This document shows positions 38,035-50,821 of a DNA stretch of 64,000 bases, in pieces. The notes under the pieces are model-generated. The model made no database searches and was not told the DNA's origin. It saw only the letters and a program-made list of their open reading frames with translations. The stretch's first letter is position 1, and each line of letters opens with the position of its first letter. The position numbers and the translations under genes were made by a program. This DNA is from Aporrectodea caliginosa (lineage: Eukaryota > Annelida > Clitellata > Crassiclitellata > Lumbricidae): NCBI GenBank assembly GCA_020284085.1, contig JACEVL010000160.1, forward strand, positions 940,001-1,004,000. Reading direction: 5' to 3'.

Positions 38035-38434
38035 CTGCAAGCCATGTCAATCAAGGCTCATCGGTAAGCCACTGGCCTGGCCGCCTACCTGGCCGCTGTC
38101 CATCATCTGATAAGGTACACCTTTCACCTGCGCAGCCAATCAATCTGCAGTCAATACACCTGAGCCTGTGACATCCAGTGGCTTCCCTTCCTCCCATTTC
38201 TTTCCTGGTGGCAAGACCCTCGCCAGCCTATGGCAGTTGGCCAATCATGAGACAGAGGAGAGCATCTGTGGCTACACTGATTGCCTCCTCCTCATAGGTC
38301 TTACCTGCCAATGGACGCTCACCTGTATTACAACTGACTCCAGGCCCAGGAGGATGGTGTATACCTGTGGGTAATAGTTTAACATGGTTTATGGCATAGA
38401 AGGAGTATAGGTAAGCAGCAAGGTAATGAAAGGT

Positions 38435-38435
<1 letters not shown>

Positions 38436-38465
<30 letters not shown>

Positions 38466-38542
38466 CGAAACTTGATATAGCATTACATATATGCAATGCT
38501 TATATATATAGCTTTACATAAAAAAATTATATGCAGCTTTGT

Positions 38543-38608
<66 letters not shown>
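38436..38608. repeat. (TCAA)n tetranucleotide arrays
   Basis: TCAA repeats at 38437-38464 and 38543-38608. GATTGAT repeats on the same strand at 38622-38670 are the inverse complement and could pair with them. Confidence 0.9.
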
Positions 38609-38611
<3 letters not shown>

Positions 38612-39427
38612 AAAACTTTTTGCGATTGATTGATGATTGATGATGATTGTGATTGATGATGATGATGGATAATGCCTGCACAGTATTAAAGCAATGGTAT
38701 GGTAGGGTATTCCCTAACTTACCTTTGCCTTGTGTGCTATAGAGGTGATGATTTTGTTCAGTTGAAGCAATGGTATGCCCTCGTTATCCTGGGTGGTTTT
38801 GAGGGCGGATTCTAGATGGTCAATTGAGCCTCCCCTATGTGAGTTGGGGGAGGGGAAGTCAAGGGCTGAAGTTTTGAGTGGAATGTTGTAAGTTGAAATT
38901 TAGCATAACAATGGCTTAATTAATTGCTGCATATATATACAATGCCTAGAGCGTTGTAGACCTCTTGATATTGCACTGTGGGTGATGATTTATCCTGTTA
39001 GCAGTGACAGGTCGTCATCATTTATGGTATGAGGTAATGATTTTTCCAGTAATTTCGTTGCTATGTCGTTATTCTCTGATGAAGTAATTTTTCCTGTAGC
39101 ATATTGGCAACTGAGCGGTGACTGCCCACGGTGCATGCACTGCCTGCATCGAGCGGCTTAATTTGGGACGGGTATGAGCTGGAAATGAAATCCTGTTATG
39201 TACTGGTGGTCTGCCTTTAGGGCCTTAGTATTGATTGCTGCTTCTTGGGGAAGGGCCTATACTAAGGCCGCTGGACTATGGATAGGATTCATAGGACAGT
39301 GGGGCTATTTGGTCTGAGCCGTACTGCATGAGATATGAAGCCTCAGATTTAAATAAAAGTTTTTATATATGAATTATTAATGATTATTTCTTGTATTATA
39401 ATTCACTAATGCGACTTTGCTGCGTCT

Positions 39428-39905
39428 GTTCCCTATGTTAAGTTTTCTGCACATCTGATTACTACCATCCGGGTGTTTGCTGGTTGTTAAAGATCTGAGC
39501 AAAATTAGCCATGGCTCAATCAGAGTGAAGGCTGACGTAATAGGTCACTCTCTGACACATTCTACAAGCGCTTAAAAACTGTTCTTTTTGGCCGTGCTGG
39601 AGTCGGGAGCACCTCTGAGTAGTTTCCTTGAAGAGGTGCTATATAAATTCTTGAATGAATGAATGAATGAATGCATGCATGCTTCGAGATTGGATGGTCT
39701 TCTGTTTGTGGTGACCCGGTTGTTCCTGAATCTCTGAAAGTCCCAGCTCAAGGGTGTGCTTGTTAAAGAATGAGTCAACTTCCTTATATGGTGGAGGGGC
39801 GTTTAGGCTATGTTAAGTTTTCTGTGCATCTGATTACTACCATCCGGGTATTTGTTAAAGATCCTAGCATAATTAGCCATGGCTCAATCAGAGTGAACCC
39901 TGACG
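39428..39905. repeat. Direct repeat of about 100 bp flanking a retroelement tail
   Basis: CTATGTTAAGTTTTCTG, then CATCTGATTACTACCATCCG and TTAGCCATGGCTCAATCAGA occur at 39432-39535 and again at 39808-39895. Between them is a retroelement tail with GGTGCTATATAAATTCTTG and GAAT repeats (about 39640-39672). Confidence 0.75.
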
Positions 39906-40651
39906 TTTTAAACAGATAATGATACCTTTATAATTATAATTAATGTCCAATTAATTGTATCCTGAAGTTGTCAAACGCCCTGTATTTGTATAAATCTCCT
40001 TTATAAAGTAATGAACCAAGGCAATGAGATGATTTCAAGGCTAGTTTCCTAATTACGTCACTGTTGTTGAATGCATTTGCCATGCAGGCGCCCTGTGTAT
40101 GTATGGTTTGAATGAAGGAGTTGTGAACGGATTGAAAGGTATTTCCTCCCAATTAATTATGTCAGTGATTGTTGGTCCGTTAATTCGTCATCCACTGGGG
40201 TGTGGTGGTAGATGAGCAGAGAATGGTAATCATAATGGTAAAGTCCAAACTTCTAAAGCGCTGCTCGAAGTCAAGCAAAGTCAGAGGGGTTGTCCAAAAG
40301 GGCAGTGCGAAGGAGGTCCGAGTACGGTAATCAGAGGGGGCAGAGCAGCGGTTAAGGTGGATGTCGCTTAAGTCGGGGGCGGGGTATGAATTCTTGAAGG
40401 GTAATTCAGTCCATAGTTTAGTAAGTTCTCTTCGGAACTGGTGTCCTCAAGAATGTAATACTGTCCTAGGTGACAGGCGGAGGACAATGGATATCACCCT
40501 CTGTTTTATCTCACGTTTATTACCTCCGCGGTGTTCATTACTCACGATGAGTCACTAATGGACGGTGGCCAGGTTCTCATGTCCGCAAGTATATGAATAT
40601 CGCCATGGACCCACTAGAAACTGAGGCCACAAGTCTTACACGTAAGCCTAC

Positions 40652-40705
40652 AGATCGTAATCGTTATCTGGAAATTCTACAGTGCCAAAGAAGCGAATTC
40701 GCGGG
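40652..40705 (-). mobile_element. Antisense LINE 3'-tail fragment
   Basis: Reverse complement of the CGCTTTTGTGGGCGCTGTAGA and ATTACG tail of the L2/CR1-like family (compare 33670-33720), with substitutions. Confidence 0.6.
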
Positions 40706-40734
40706 AATGATTGAATGAATGAATTCGACAATTT

Positions 40735-41100
40735 TTATGGCGCACGTAACACGACCATGCCGTTACAAGGGCGTATAGAGAACAAAATTTTAACATGGAT
40801 GAAGGAATTCTGAGTCGGCCGATCATCAGAAGGATGACTATTCCAGCAACGAGGACCGTCGGCCCAGAAAGCACCGTCGCTGAAGCGCGTCCTCATCCTC
40901 CGTACACGGAGATCAGTCCTCACAAGCGATCGGAGCCGGAGCCAGGACGAGGAGGAATGAGTCTCAGTACAGTAGTCACGTAGATACTCAGGCATGGCTC
41001 CGTGAAGTGATTTAAAAACAGCAAGACTTGAACTGGATGCAGAGCGGAATAGGCAGCCAGTGGAGGACATCGTGGAGGAGGAACTTATTCACAGAACTGC
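40735..41100 (-). pseudogene. LINE reverse transcriptase C-terminus, antisense
   Basis: A minus-strand frame reads LAVFKSLHGAMPEYLRDYC, then RSLVRTDLRVRRMRTRFSDG and AFWADGPRCWNSHPSDDRP, the FK-LHG-P-YL and A-RxWNSLP pattern of CR1/L2-type C-termini. The GAAT-rich tail and TTTTTATGGCGC at 40709-40745 are its 3' end on that strand. Confidence 0.8.
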
Positions 41101-41685
41101 TTTACAGTCGCTTAGTCAAAACACAATCGATAAGCGGGGATGGTTAAATCGGTTCCAGGTCAAGATCCAAAGGGGTCCGTAAAGTGCACAGTCCAACATC
41201 CGAGAGATATACAGTCTCATAGCAAGGCACACGAACTGTTGTCATACTGAAATTTCATTGCGTTTTTATGTCCGGTAGAGGACCATATGACCACATTAAC
41301 GGCGTGAACCATTGAACCATGAACCTAGAATGGCTTACGAATTCATACTGAATTTAATTTACAGTGACCTTGCAGTGACCTTCAATTGATGCGTTGTGCA
41401 TTATGGAAGCGGCAGTATAGAAGTTATTAGATTAGATTAGAGAGATTAATGTCCATGTGCAATGGCACTTTTAATTGGAGAAAGTTGCTGTTTATTGTGT
41501 GAGGTCCATTGTTCTATGGTTGGCTCAGGTATGCAGTAAAGATGACAATGGCTGAGTGTTTGCAAGTGCCCTAGGTTATTTATCTGCTCACCTCATTCTT
41601 CAGGTAAATATCTGGCCAAGAAAGCTCCCATGTCGAAGCTTGCTTTCCTTTCTGATCCTTTTGTTTTTGCACCACTTCGGTTGGC

Positions 41686-41689
<4 letters not shown>

Positions 41690-41723
<34 letters not shown>

Positions 41724-42115
41724 TGTGTATGCTTTTATGTATGCGTGCATGTATGCAGGAATGTATGTATGCATGCATTCATGTATGAAGGCATGTATGT
41801 AGGAATGCATGTAATTATGTATGTATGCATTTATGTATGTATGCATGCATGCATGTATGCAGGAATGTATGTATGCATGCATTCATGTATGAAGGCATGT
41901 ATGTAGGAATGTATGTAATTATGTATGTATGCATTTATGTATGTATGCATGCATGCATGTATGTAGGAATGTATGTAATTATGTATGTATGCATATATGT
42001 ATGTATACATGCATGCATGTATGTAGGAATGTATGTATGTATGTACGTATATATGTATGTTTGTTTGTATGTATGTATGTTTGTAAGTATGCATGTATGT
42101 AAGTTTGTATGTGGT
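41690..42115. repeat. (TG)n and (ATGT)n arrays with 104-bp higher-order period
   Basis: TG repeats at about 41689-41720, then ATGT repeats to about 42115. Within these a block beginning ATGTATGCAGGAATG recurs at 41749 and 41853, so variant tetranucleotides are arranged in a higher-order repeat. Confidence 0.9.
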
Positions 42116-42317
42116 GTTAGTGTCTACACAGATAGTCTTCAACTCTACATATCTTGGTGTTTACAGCACTTGTTTTTTCCAGTTTAATAGAAACATGAGT
42201 GTGTGAAATTAAGCCTAAGGAAACAGTTACCTGTGAGTCAACCTGAGATACTTAATTACTGCTGAAGTATGCACCAACAATGTTGCTGGCCGGTCCGGCA
42301 TGTTACTAGGTAGTTGA

Positions 42318-42535
42318 AGAGCAAGGTGAATTATTGGAATTATTGCTAGATTTATCTATGTATTTGACAAGTGAGGTAATATACTGAAGTGAATTATTGT
42401 TGGATTGTGTCAAGCTAGGTATTCATGAGTGAGTTAATAGGCCTAAACTGTGGTGAATTATTGCTAGATGTTGTCAATCTAGGTATTTGACGAGTGAGGT
42501 AATATATTGGCGTGAATTATTGCTAGATTTATTGG
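42318..42535. repeat. Degenerate minisatellite, about 60-bp unit, four copies
   Basis: GTGAATTATTG(C/T)T(A/G)GATT, then GTCAA-x-CTAGGTATT and GAGTGAGGTAATATA recur at about 42327, 42390, 42453 and 42511. Confidence 0.75.
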
Positions 42536-42622
42536 TGGTTACATTATATTGAATGCTGAAACATGTTAATATTAGAATGACTAATAAAATACAGCCAATA
42601 GTAAAAACAAAGTTTTTTACTA

Positions 42623-44291
42623 TATCCATCTAGTATCCCATAATGCGTCTTATGAAGCAGTCACCTCTACAAATATATAGTCCGCGTTCATTACGTCGCC
42701 CGATATCTATATTTAGAACGTTCTAAATATAGATATCGATGGGAAAAGGTGATTCCCCGATTCGAAAAGTTGAGTCCCCGATTCTATAAGCTAGCCTTTT
42801 TTGGGGAGGTGAAATTTTGATAGAATGAAGTGTGTGCGAGGGCGAGTCTATATGCCAAGTTTCACGACGATTGAATGATTGTAAGTGATCGAACTAGTCG
42901 TCGCAAGATTTGACTATTTAGCCTGTGGCTCAAGCAAGCAATCAATCAATCAAGATCGCAAGATTCCTGCAAGTTAAACTAGATGGATAAATAAAAGAAC
43001 CAATAGTAAAAACAAAGTTTTTACTATATCCATCTAGTATCCTATAATCCGTCATATTAAGCAGTTACCTCTACAAATATATAGCATTTTACAACATAGC
43101 GTCCGTTTAATCAAGCACCGCACCCGTTTCTGTTGCAGCCAATGGCAACGCTGGCCAATCACAACGCTGCGTGTGGGAAAGGGGATTCCCCGATTCGAAA
43201 AGTTGAGTCCCCGATTCTATAAGCTAGCCTTTTTTGGGGAGCTGAAATTTTGATAGAATGAAGTGTGTGCGAGGGCGAGTCTGTCTGCCAAGTTTCACGA
43301 CGATTGAATGATTGTAAGTGATCGAACTAGTCGTCGCAAGATTTGACTATTTAGCCTGTGGCTCAATCAAGCAAACATTCAAGCAATCAAGATTGCAAGA
43401 TTCCCGCAAGTTAAACTAGATGGATAATAAAATACAGCCAATAGTAAAAACAAAGTTTTTTACTATATCCATCTAGTATCCCATAATGTGTCTTATGAAG
43501 CAGTCACCTCTACAAATATATAGTCCGCGTTCATTACGTCGCCCGATATCTATATTTAGAACGTTCTAAATATAGATATCGATATGTAGTAAAAAAAGGT
43601 GATTCCCCGATTCGAAAAGTTGAGTCCCCGATTCTATAAGCTAGCCTTTTTGGGGGAGCTGAAATTTTGATAGAATGAAGTGTGTGCGAGGGCGAGTCCG
43701 TCTGCCAAGTTTCACGACGATTGAATGATTGTAAGTGATCGAACTAGTCGTCGCAAGATTTGACATTTTAGCCTGTGGCTCAATCAAGCAAACATTCAAG
43801 ATTCCCGCAATCAAGCAAGCAAGATTCCCGCAAGTTAAACTAGATGGATAATAAAAAGAACCAATAGTAAAAACAAAGTTTTTTACTATATCCATCTAGT
43901 ATCCTATAATCCGTCATATTAAGCAGTTACCTCTACAAATATATAGCATTTTACAACATAGCGTCCGTTTAATCAGGCGCCGCACCCGTTTCTGTTGCAG
44001 CCAATGGCAACGCTGGCCAATCACAACGCTCCGTATCGGAAAGGGGATTCCCCGATTCGAAAAGTTTAGTCCCCGATTCTATAAGCTAGCCTTTTTTGGG
44101 GAGCTGAAATTTTGATAGAATGAAGTGTGTGCGCGGGCGAGTCTATCTGCCAAGTTTCACGACGATTGAATGATTGTAAGTGATCGAACTAGTCGTCGCA
44201 AGATTTGACTTTTTAGCCTGTGACTCAAGCAAACATTCAAGCAAGATGCAATCAATCAAGCAAGATTCCCGCAAGTTAAACTAGATGGATA
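42623..44291. repeat. Four alternating A-B-A-B units with inverted termini
   Basis: Units at 42623-42990, 43027-43426, 43466-43850 and 43889-44291 each begin TATCCATCTAGT and end ACTAGATGGATA (perfect inverted repeats). Spacers of 36-39 bp with CCAATAGTAAAAACAAAG separate them. Units 1 and 3 carry a 38-bp perfect palindrome (42701-42738 and 43544-43581). Units 2 and 4 instead carry GCCAATGGCAACGCTGGCC. All share GATTCCCCGATTCGAAAAGT and AAGTTTCACGACGATTGAAT. The class is unknown. Confidence 0.9.
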
Positions 44292-44859
44292 AAAATACTG
44301 GATGTTGATGGTATAACAATGTATTCAATGGAAGTCTATTCAAGATAGAAAACCCGCTTTGACCTCTCACTGTTTGAAGACCACACTCGGTCGATGCATT
44401 AACTGCGCCGAAGCAGTTCTTTGCTTAAGGCTCCAATTTCCTTGAGTTTTGTCTGTGACTCGTGTCTTTGTCTCAGTTGATTGTTTAATAAAAGGCCCAT
44501 TGTCATAGCAGGGACGCCGCCACAAGCGTTGCCTCATTAATCCTGCTGCTGCTACTGCTGCTGGTGAAGGCGCATTGAAAGTGCTATTGTCTCGGCGCGT
44601 TTTGCCGGGAAAAGCAAGCGGGCGCGGAGGCGCTGGCTTCCTTTCCAGAGGAGGGGCATTGGATCCCCTTCCAGGGAGCGGGATGGGAGGGGGGGTTGCC
44701 GGTGTTATATATGACCGACGCGTTCCGCCCTGACAGGTGGCCAGTCTCGTTTCTGGCCGACTATTGATGAACGCGTCCTATCACCAATCCAACACACGCA
44801 CACCAGCGGACGGCAGATGGCCGTTGGAGATAGTGTCAACATTGACCAAGACCTATTGA

Positions 44860-45380
44860 GAAACACTAGACGTACGAATGGACGGACGGGTAGACGGATG
44901 GATGGGGAAGAGGAAGCGGAAATGGAAGAAGGGAAGGGAAAAGGGTGGACAATTGGAGGAGGAAAGGGAGAAGGAAGAGGAGGCGGAAGAGGAGGAGGAA
45001 AATAAGATGAGGAAAGAAGAGGAGAAAGATGAGGAAGAAAAAAGATATAGGAGGAAGAAGAAGGAGGATGAAAGAAGGAAGAGGATGAGGAATAGGGAAA
45101 GAGTAGGAGTAGAATGGATGAGAAAGAGGTGGAGGAGGAGGAGGACAAGGGAGAAGGAAGAGGAGGAGTAAATAAGATGAGGAAAGAAGACAAAAAAGAA
45201 GATGAGAAGACGAGGAAGAGAAAATGGCATAGGAGGAAGAAGAGGAGCTGGAACAGGAAATGGGAAGGATGAGGGAAAGGGAAGAAGTAGAAGGAGGACG
45301 GAGGAGAAGGAAGAGAATGAGAAATAGGACAAAGGAAATGAGGAAGACGAGGCGGAAGCGGAAGAGGAACGAGGTAGAAG
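44860..45380. repeat. GGA/GAA-rich polypurine tract
   Basis: About 500 bp of nearly continuous purine on the + strand with imperfect GGA and GAAGA repeats. Long frames on both strands (up to 299 codons on the minus strand) come from this bias. Confidence 0.9.
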
Positions 45381-45689
45381 GTCTCACGTTTCCAGTAGCC
45401 ACCGATCCACTTGGAATGCCTTCCGTTCTGGATGGAATTGAGCACCTTTATCATCATGTGGGGGAGCCGGGTTGATTGACTGATTGTCCAGCTACTGTTT
45501 GGATAAGATGGGTGGACCACCCACAAACGTTTAATCCTTGCCTCCCTCTGCAACCTTCGTTCAATCGCTTGCGGGGCCTTTGATATCAAAATCATTACAA
45601 ACAACTGTGAATCCTGTACAGGATTATGAGTTTGGATGCCATTTCAATGGAAGCGACCATTTGCATTAAGGGAGCTACAGAAGTCGGTA

Positions 45690-45752
45690 GGTTAGATTAG
45701 ATTAGATTAGATTTGATTAGATTAGATTAGAATAGATTATACTAGATTAGAC
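45690..45752. repeat. (GATTA)n pentanucleotide tail
   Basis: TTAGATTAGATTAGATTAG follows GAGCTACAGAAGTCGGTAGG, a LINE or SINE 3'-end-like sequence. Similar tails occur at about 41428 and 51508. Confidence 0.8.
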
Positions 45753-46099
45753 AGGTTGCTTTGTAACCCTGTTGAAGGTCGTCTGTGGCCATTGTTCATA
45801 GGCGTTAATTGCCTTCAACAATTTCAAAACAACGTGGATTCACTTTTTCTATTTCACTATGCATTTAATATAAAAATGACTCTTTAGTTGCAAGATTTAT
45901 TTATTTTTAGTTGATGATTACTTTTTATTTCAGTGATGTATATAAAGGTAATAAAAACAGACATTTACTGCACACCATTTTAAGGAAGCTCGTTAGTTGC
46001 AAAAATATATGTCTTTGTAATTAATAAAGTCCAGAGTCATATGTATTTGGACTTTTATAAATTGCATTTTAAGAACCCTTCAAAGCGCTAGCTTTACCA

Positions 46100-46800
46100 T
46101 GTACCATTTTTTGTTGATGACTAGTGACTCATAGTCAGGCTTACTCTGTACCATTTGTGCAAAAGCTACCATTTTGGCTATACTTTATAGCTATGTATAC
46201 CTAAATTCTGCTACTCAGTGATTCAGTTCTGTTCCAATAATAACCTGTTTTTATTTATTTCAATGCATTATTGGTGCATTCTTTTACCTGTGGTAGTTTG
46301 GTTTTAGCTTCTCATTTTAGCCCTATGCTATGACGTTATTTTGCAAACTTCGTACATGTTTTGAATACTAGGCCTATTTGTTGTTTTGCTCTCTTTTTTC
46401 CAAGATTCTTGATCATATTGGTCATATATGCTGTTCAATTATTTTGCTACCTAGTCACTCATCTTGGCCGTAATTTCTACCATTATTTTGCTAACTAGTT
46501 TCTGCTGTACTAGTGACCCACTTTGGCATAATCTGTACTTTTTGTGCTAATTACTCATTTTGGCCATACTCTATGATACCATTGTTTATCTAACAAGTGA
46601 ATCAATTTTGTCCCACTGTCTGCCATTACTTTGTCAATTAGTGACTCATTATGTCTATACTGCATACAGAACTATACATCTACCATTGTTCTGGCAATTA
46701 GTGACCTCATTTGGCTTACCATTTGCCCATTTGTTCTTAGAATTTGCCTTAGTTTAGTCATAGTCAACCATCATTTTACTAGTAATTATAATTATTGACT
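46100..46800. repeat. Degenerate tandem repeat, about 70-80 bp unit
   Basis: Blocks of CTAGTGACTCATTTTGGC, ATACT-x-TA and ACCATT-x-TGC recur about eight times with strong divergence. Perfect TGACTCA (AP-1-type) occurs at 46125-46131 and 46642-46648. No coding frame of interest. Confidence 0.65.
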
Positions 46801-47474
46801 CTATTTAACCTTACTGTTTTGCCCTCTTTTCAGAGACTTGCCTTTTGCTACAAATGATTGCTATTAATTGCATGAGTGTGAGACCCTGCAAAAGAAAAAA
46901 ATGTAGCAGACGATAGCCTACATCCTGGTAACGTGCAACCTAACGACTTATTTACTGATAAAAACACTTAAATGGTCCAGCATTTGACCTATGGCTGTAT
47001 CACTTCCTGTGTTTAGGTTATCATGGAGGGGCGTCCAACTATTACGCTAAGCATGTGTCACTTACTCCAGAGAGCTACCATATGAGAGACACAGACAGAC
47101 AGACAGACAGATAGACATACCGACAGAGACAACCTATAGGTCGGTTGACAGTCAAGTATAGTTAGCATATGCCAGATGTAAGGCATATGGTGAAAATCAC
47201 GTATTTTGGGATGGCAAGATTTTGTAGGGCATACACTACTGGCTGTGCAGTGTGAATGATTTCAGTTAGAGGTTATTGTGGAATAAAGGAAAGAATACCT
47301 TATGACCAGGTGCCAAACAAACTCATTTGTCTGCAAAGGAAAGAGAAGCAAAAGAAGACTAGATTTATATTAGAAATATATTATTATTATTATTTAATAT
47401 GATTTATTATAATTCTTATTCTTCTTCGTCATCGTTGTCATTGTTGTTGCTGGTTGTGGTGGTGTTTTGGTGTT

Positions 47475-47640
47475 AGTGTTATTATTATTATTTTATTATT
47501 ATTTTATTATTATTTTATTATTATTATTATTATTTTTTTAATTTTTTTTACCCGAGGTATCAAGGATCCCTCAGGTGGCCTAAAAAGTCCGGAGACTGCT
47601 GGAGAAGATTATTAGAAACAGGTAGGTTATCATGGAATAA
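47475..47640 (-). mobile_element. Antisense retroelement 3' end (CCTGAGGGATCCTTGATACC)
   Basis: Reverse complement reads GGCCACCTGAGGGATCCTTG then ATACCTCGGGT and A/AAT tail, the same family as 33800-34870. The flanking TTA repeats are probably its expanded tail. Confidence 0.7.
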
Positions 47641-47691
47641 TCATTTATTCTGGAATGACCAGTTGTCAGTCGTTTTGTCCAAAGGCATAAT

Positions 47692-48125
<434 letters not shown>

Positions 48126-48985
48126 GCTACATGGTTTTCTCTCGACTCTTAAAGTGGCGCTTTTTCAGCTGTTTGATGGATCGTGTTGAGCGCTTCTGTG
48201 AGACTCTATAAGTGGCGCTATATAAATGTCTTGTTACATTACATTACATATTATTATTATTATTACATTGCATTTGTTACATGTGCAAGGTCACTAGGTC
48301 AGTAAATTTGGATCTGAGATGCAAAGCAGTTGTGAGTTACGGACTTAAGTAGTCAAGGTCCCTCGTATGTGTGTATGTACAGTATAGATGTATGTTTGTA
48401 TATATGTTGATGGTTTAAGAACTATCTCAGTAGCAGACAAGAGAAGGTCCAATACAGAGGCACATTGTCTGATATGAAATGTAATCAGTGTGGAGCACCT
48501 CAAGGGCCTATTCTAGATCCATTGTTATTGTTATTATATAGGCCCATAAATAACCTCCCAAATTCATCAAAGCTCCATTTTATTTGGCGATGATACAAAT
48601 GTCTTTTTGTCTTAAAAATCTTTGCATGTTTTGCTCACTGGTTTCAGGCTAATCGGCTATGCCTGAATCGAATGAAGACAAATTATTCTGTTAACATAAA
48701 AAAAAGCTCTATCTCCACTGAAAACCTAAAAATTTATATACTGAAAGCAAATTTCACTATTTAATAGCTTTGTGTAAATTTCCTAATGAAAGTGTTTGCA
48801 TTACACGTCTCGTCTCAAATTGAAATAAGATATAATGCAACATTTAGAAAAAATTCTTAAAGTATTGATATATATTGAAATGCATTCAATATTTTCTGCC
48901 TCAGTTTATAAGGCTTGGTTTGTATTCATGGCTCTCTTATTCCAACCTCGTTTGGGCTGCCAATTGTCCTTCTCTTGTGAAAAAA

Positions 48986-49378
48986 GGCAGGGGTGCTCAG
49001 TAGTGTAGATGTTAGCGTGCTGGACTGTGAACCAAGAGGTCGAGACCCAGGGGTTCAAATCTCGCCAGGACTGAAATTTGTGTTGAGGTTTCTACTCCAT
49101 CTGTGCCCCTTTCTAACTGAGCTGTAATGAGTACACTGACTGTACACTCTCGGTAGGAAGATCATATGGTGACTAGAGGAGATAGCGCTATTGGTTAAAT
49201 TGCTAATCGATTAGAATTAGAATTAGTTGTTTATCTAATCAATTAGCTAATAAATAGAATCTAATCGATTAGTTACTAGTCTTTGGTGACTAGGCACCCA
49301 CTGTTATATGCTGAGGCTAAGACACTTCATACCCTTGGTTGTCTCTCAGGCTAGCTTAAGGGACTGCTCTTCTTCTGA
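48986..49378 (+). mobile_element. tRNA-headed SINE, sense copy, interrupted by a hAT remnant
   Basis: The head GGGTGCTCAGTAGTGTAGAT, then GTTAGCGTGCTGGACTGTGA, with B box GGGGTTCAAATCTC, is tRNA-like. The body carries TGAAATTTGTG and GTACACTGACTGTACACT and ends TTAAGGGACTGCTCTTCTTC. A hAT remnant sits at 49177-49283. Confidence 0.82.
49177..49283. mobile_element. Small hAT MITE remnant inside the SINE
   Basis: TGGTGACTAG occurs on both sides (49167-49176 and 49284-49293), consistent with a target duplication. The interior shares TAATCGATTAGAATTAGAATT with the MITE at 36770-36993. The ends have decayed. Confidence 0.7.
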
Positions 49379-49574
49379 AACGCTTATCCATGCTGCAATG
49401 ACGTGTGGTGAGAATTGCTAAAAAGTATCATGGAATTAACAAAATAAACCAAGAGAAAAATATATGAGATGACGAAACAACCGATTTTCTTAATAAATGG
49501 ATCGGCTTGTTGGACAGTGTGTAAGCAAGATGAGAAAAGAATTATTACAGCAGAAATGAGTTGGCTGCAGAAGA

Positions 49575-49907
49575 TTGCAGTTATGTCAACTTAAGAAAGT
49601 AAGAAACAATGACATAAAACAATACAAAGAACTCTGCTGGACAAAGTGCTTCCGATGGTTTAGACATGTAGGTAGAATCCAACACAATGTACTACATGCA
49701 AGATTCAAAGAAAAAAGAAACAAAGGCAGACCAAGACTACACTGGATAGATAATGTTAATGAAGACATAACATCACTTGGACTAACACTAAGGGGAGCAG
49801 TGGACTTGACAAAGGACCGAGGACAATGGAGACCATTTATTCGTACCCATCGCCGACAAATGCTGGCGTCAGGAACTGATGATGATGATGATCACATGTG
49901 GAATTGA
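49575..49907 (+). pseudogene. LINE ORF2 C-terminus with (GAT)n tail
   Basis: The 110-codon frame reads WFRHVGRIQHNVLHARF, GRPRLHWIDNVNEDITSLGL and AVDLTKDRGQWRPFIRTHR, the GRPR-x-RWIDNV and DRxxWR pattern of non-LTR retrotransposon C-termini. It ends at a GATGATGATGATGAT run (49879-49892), the element's tail. Severely 5'-truncated. Confidence 0.85.
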
Positions 49908-50254
49908 CTCGGATTATATTTTTGTCAACTTTGAGATTTCTAAAAATAGAATCTATTAATAGATTTAAAATTGCTGAATTTATGTATCCATATGAACGAA
50001 AGTTATTATCCTTGAGTTTTTTGCGGTTATGCCTTGCACTCCTCTCAACTTCATACTCTGCTGCCATATCGGATGATAACTTCCCTAGTACATGACCCAG
50101 ACCAAACACCAGGTAGTGCAACATTAAATGCATTCGACCGTCCATATGGAATGCCGTTTATTCCCTAATACTCTGCCAATGAATGTCAAATTTGTTTTTC
50201 TTTTGTTGATTTTGAGATCAATAAATGAAGGTGAGAAAAGATATATGTACGTAT

Positions 50255-50345
50255 GTATGTAATGTATGTATGTATGTATGTATGTATGTATGTATGTATG
50301 TATGTGGTGTATGTATGTATGTATGATATATGCATGCATGCATAG
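50255..50345. repeat. (ATGT)n array
   Basis: Imperfect ATGT tetranucleotide repeats. Confidence 0.9.
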
Positions 50346-50429
50346 TATGTACGTGTATGTATATATGAGAACACTTAATATATAGCATTTTAAGTAACTT
50401 GCAATGGTGCATCATGTATGTATATCTAT

Positions 50430-50701
50430 TAGAGGTCTGCGGGTAGAGCATTTTTCCTACCCGACCCGTACCCGTAACACAGAACCGTTACCCGTACCCG
50501 TACCCGACCCGTACTCAAAATTACTACCCGACCCTACCCGTACCTGCGGGTATACCCGTACCCGTAAAATACCCGTCACGTCATTAGCACGCCTTCCGTA
50601 GTCCCTGTCCCTACCAGACCAATAGGCTTACAACTCAGCATGTAGTTATAATAATAAATAGGCGGATGATGATGGTGGTGGTGGTGGTGGTGGTGGTGGT
50701 G

Positions 50702-50770
<69 letters not shown>

Positions 50771-50789
50771 ATATAGTAGTAGTAGTAGT

Positions 50790-50821
<32 letters not shown>

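Noticed and set aside
44705..45604. 299-codon minus-strand frame
   Set aside because: Two thirds of it is the GGA/GAA polypurine tract. The first 65 residues look more protein-like but match no family I know, and no splice sites or start context support them.
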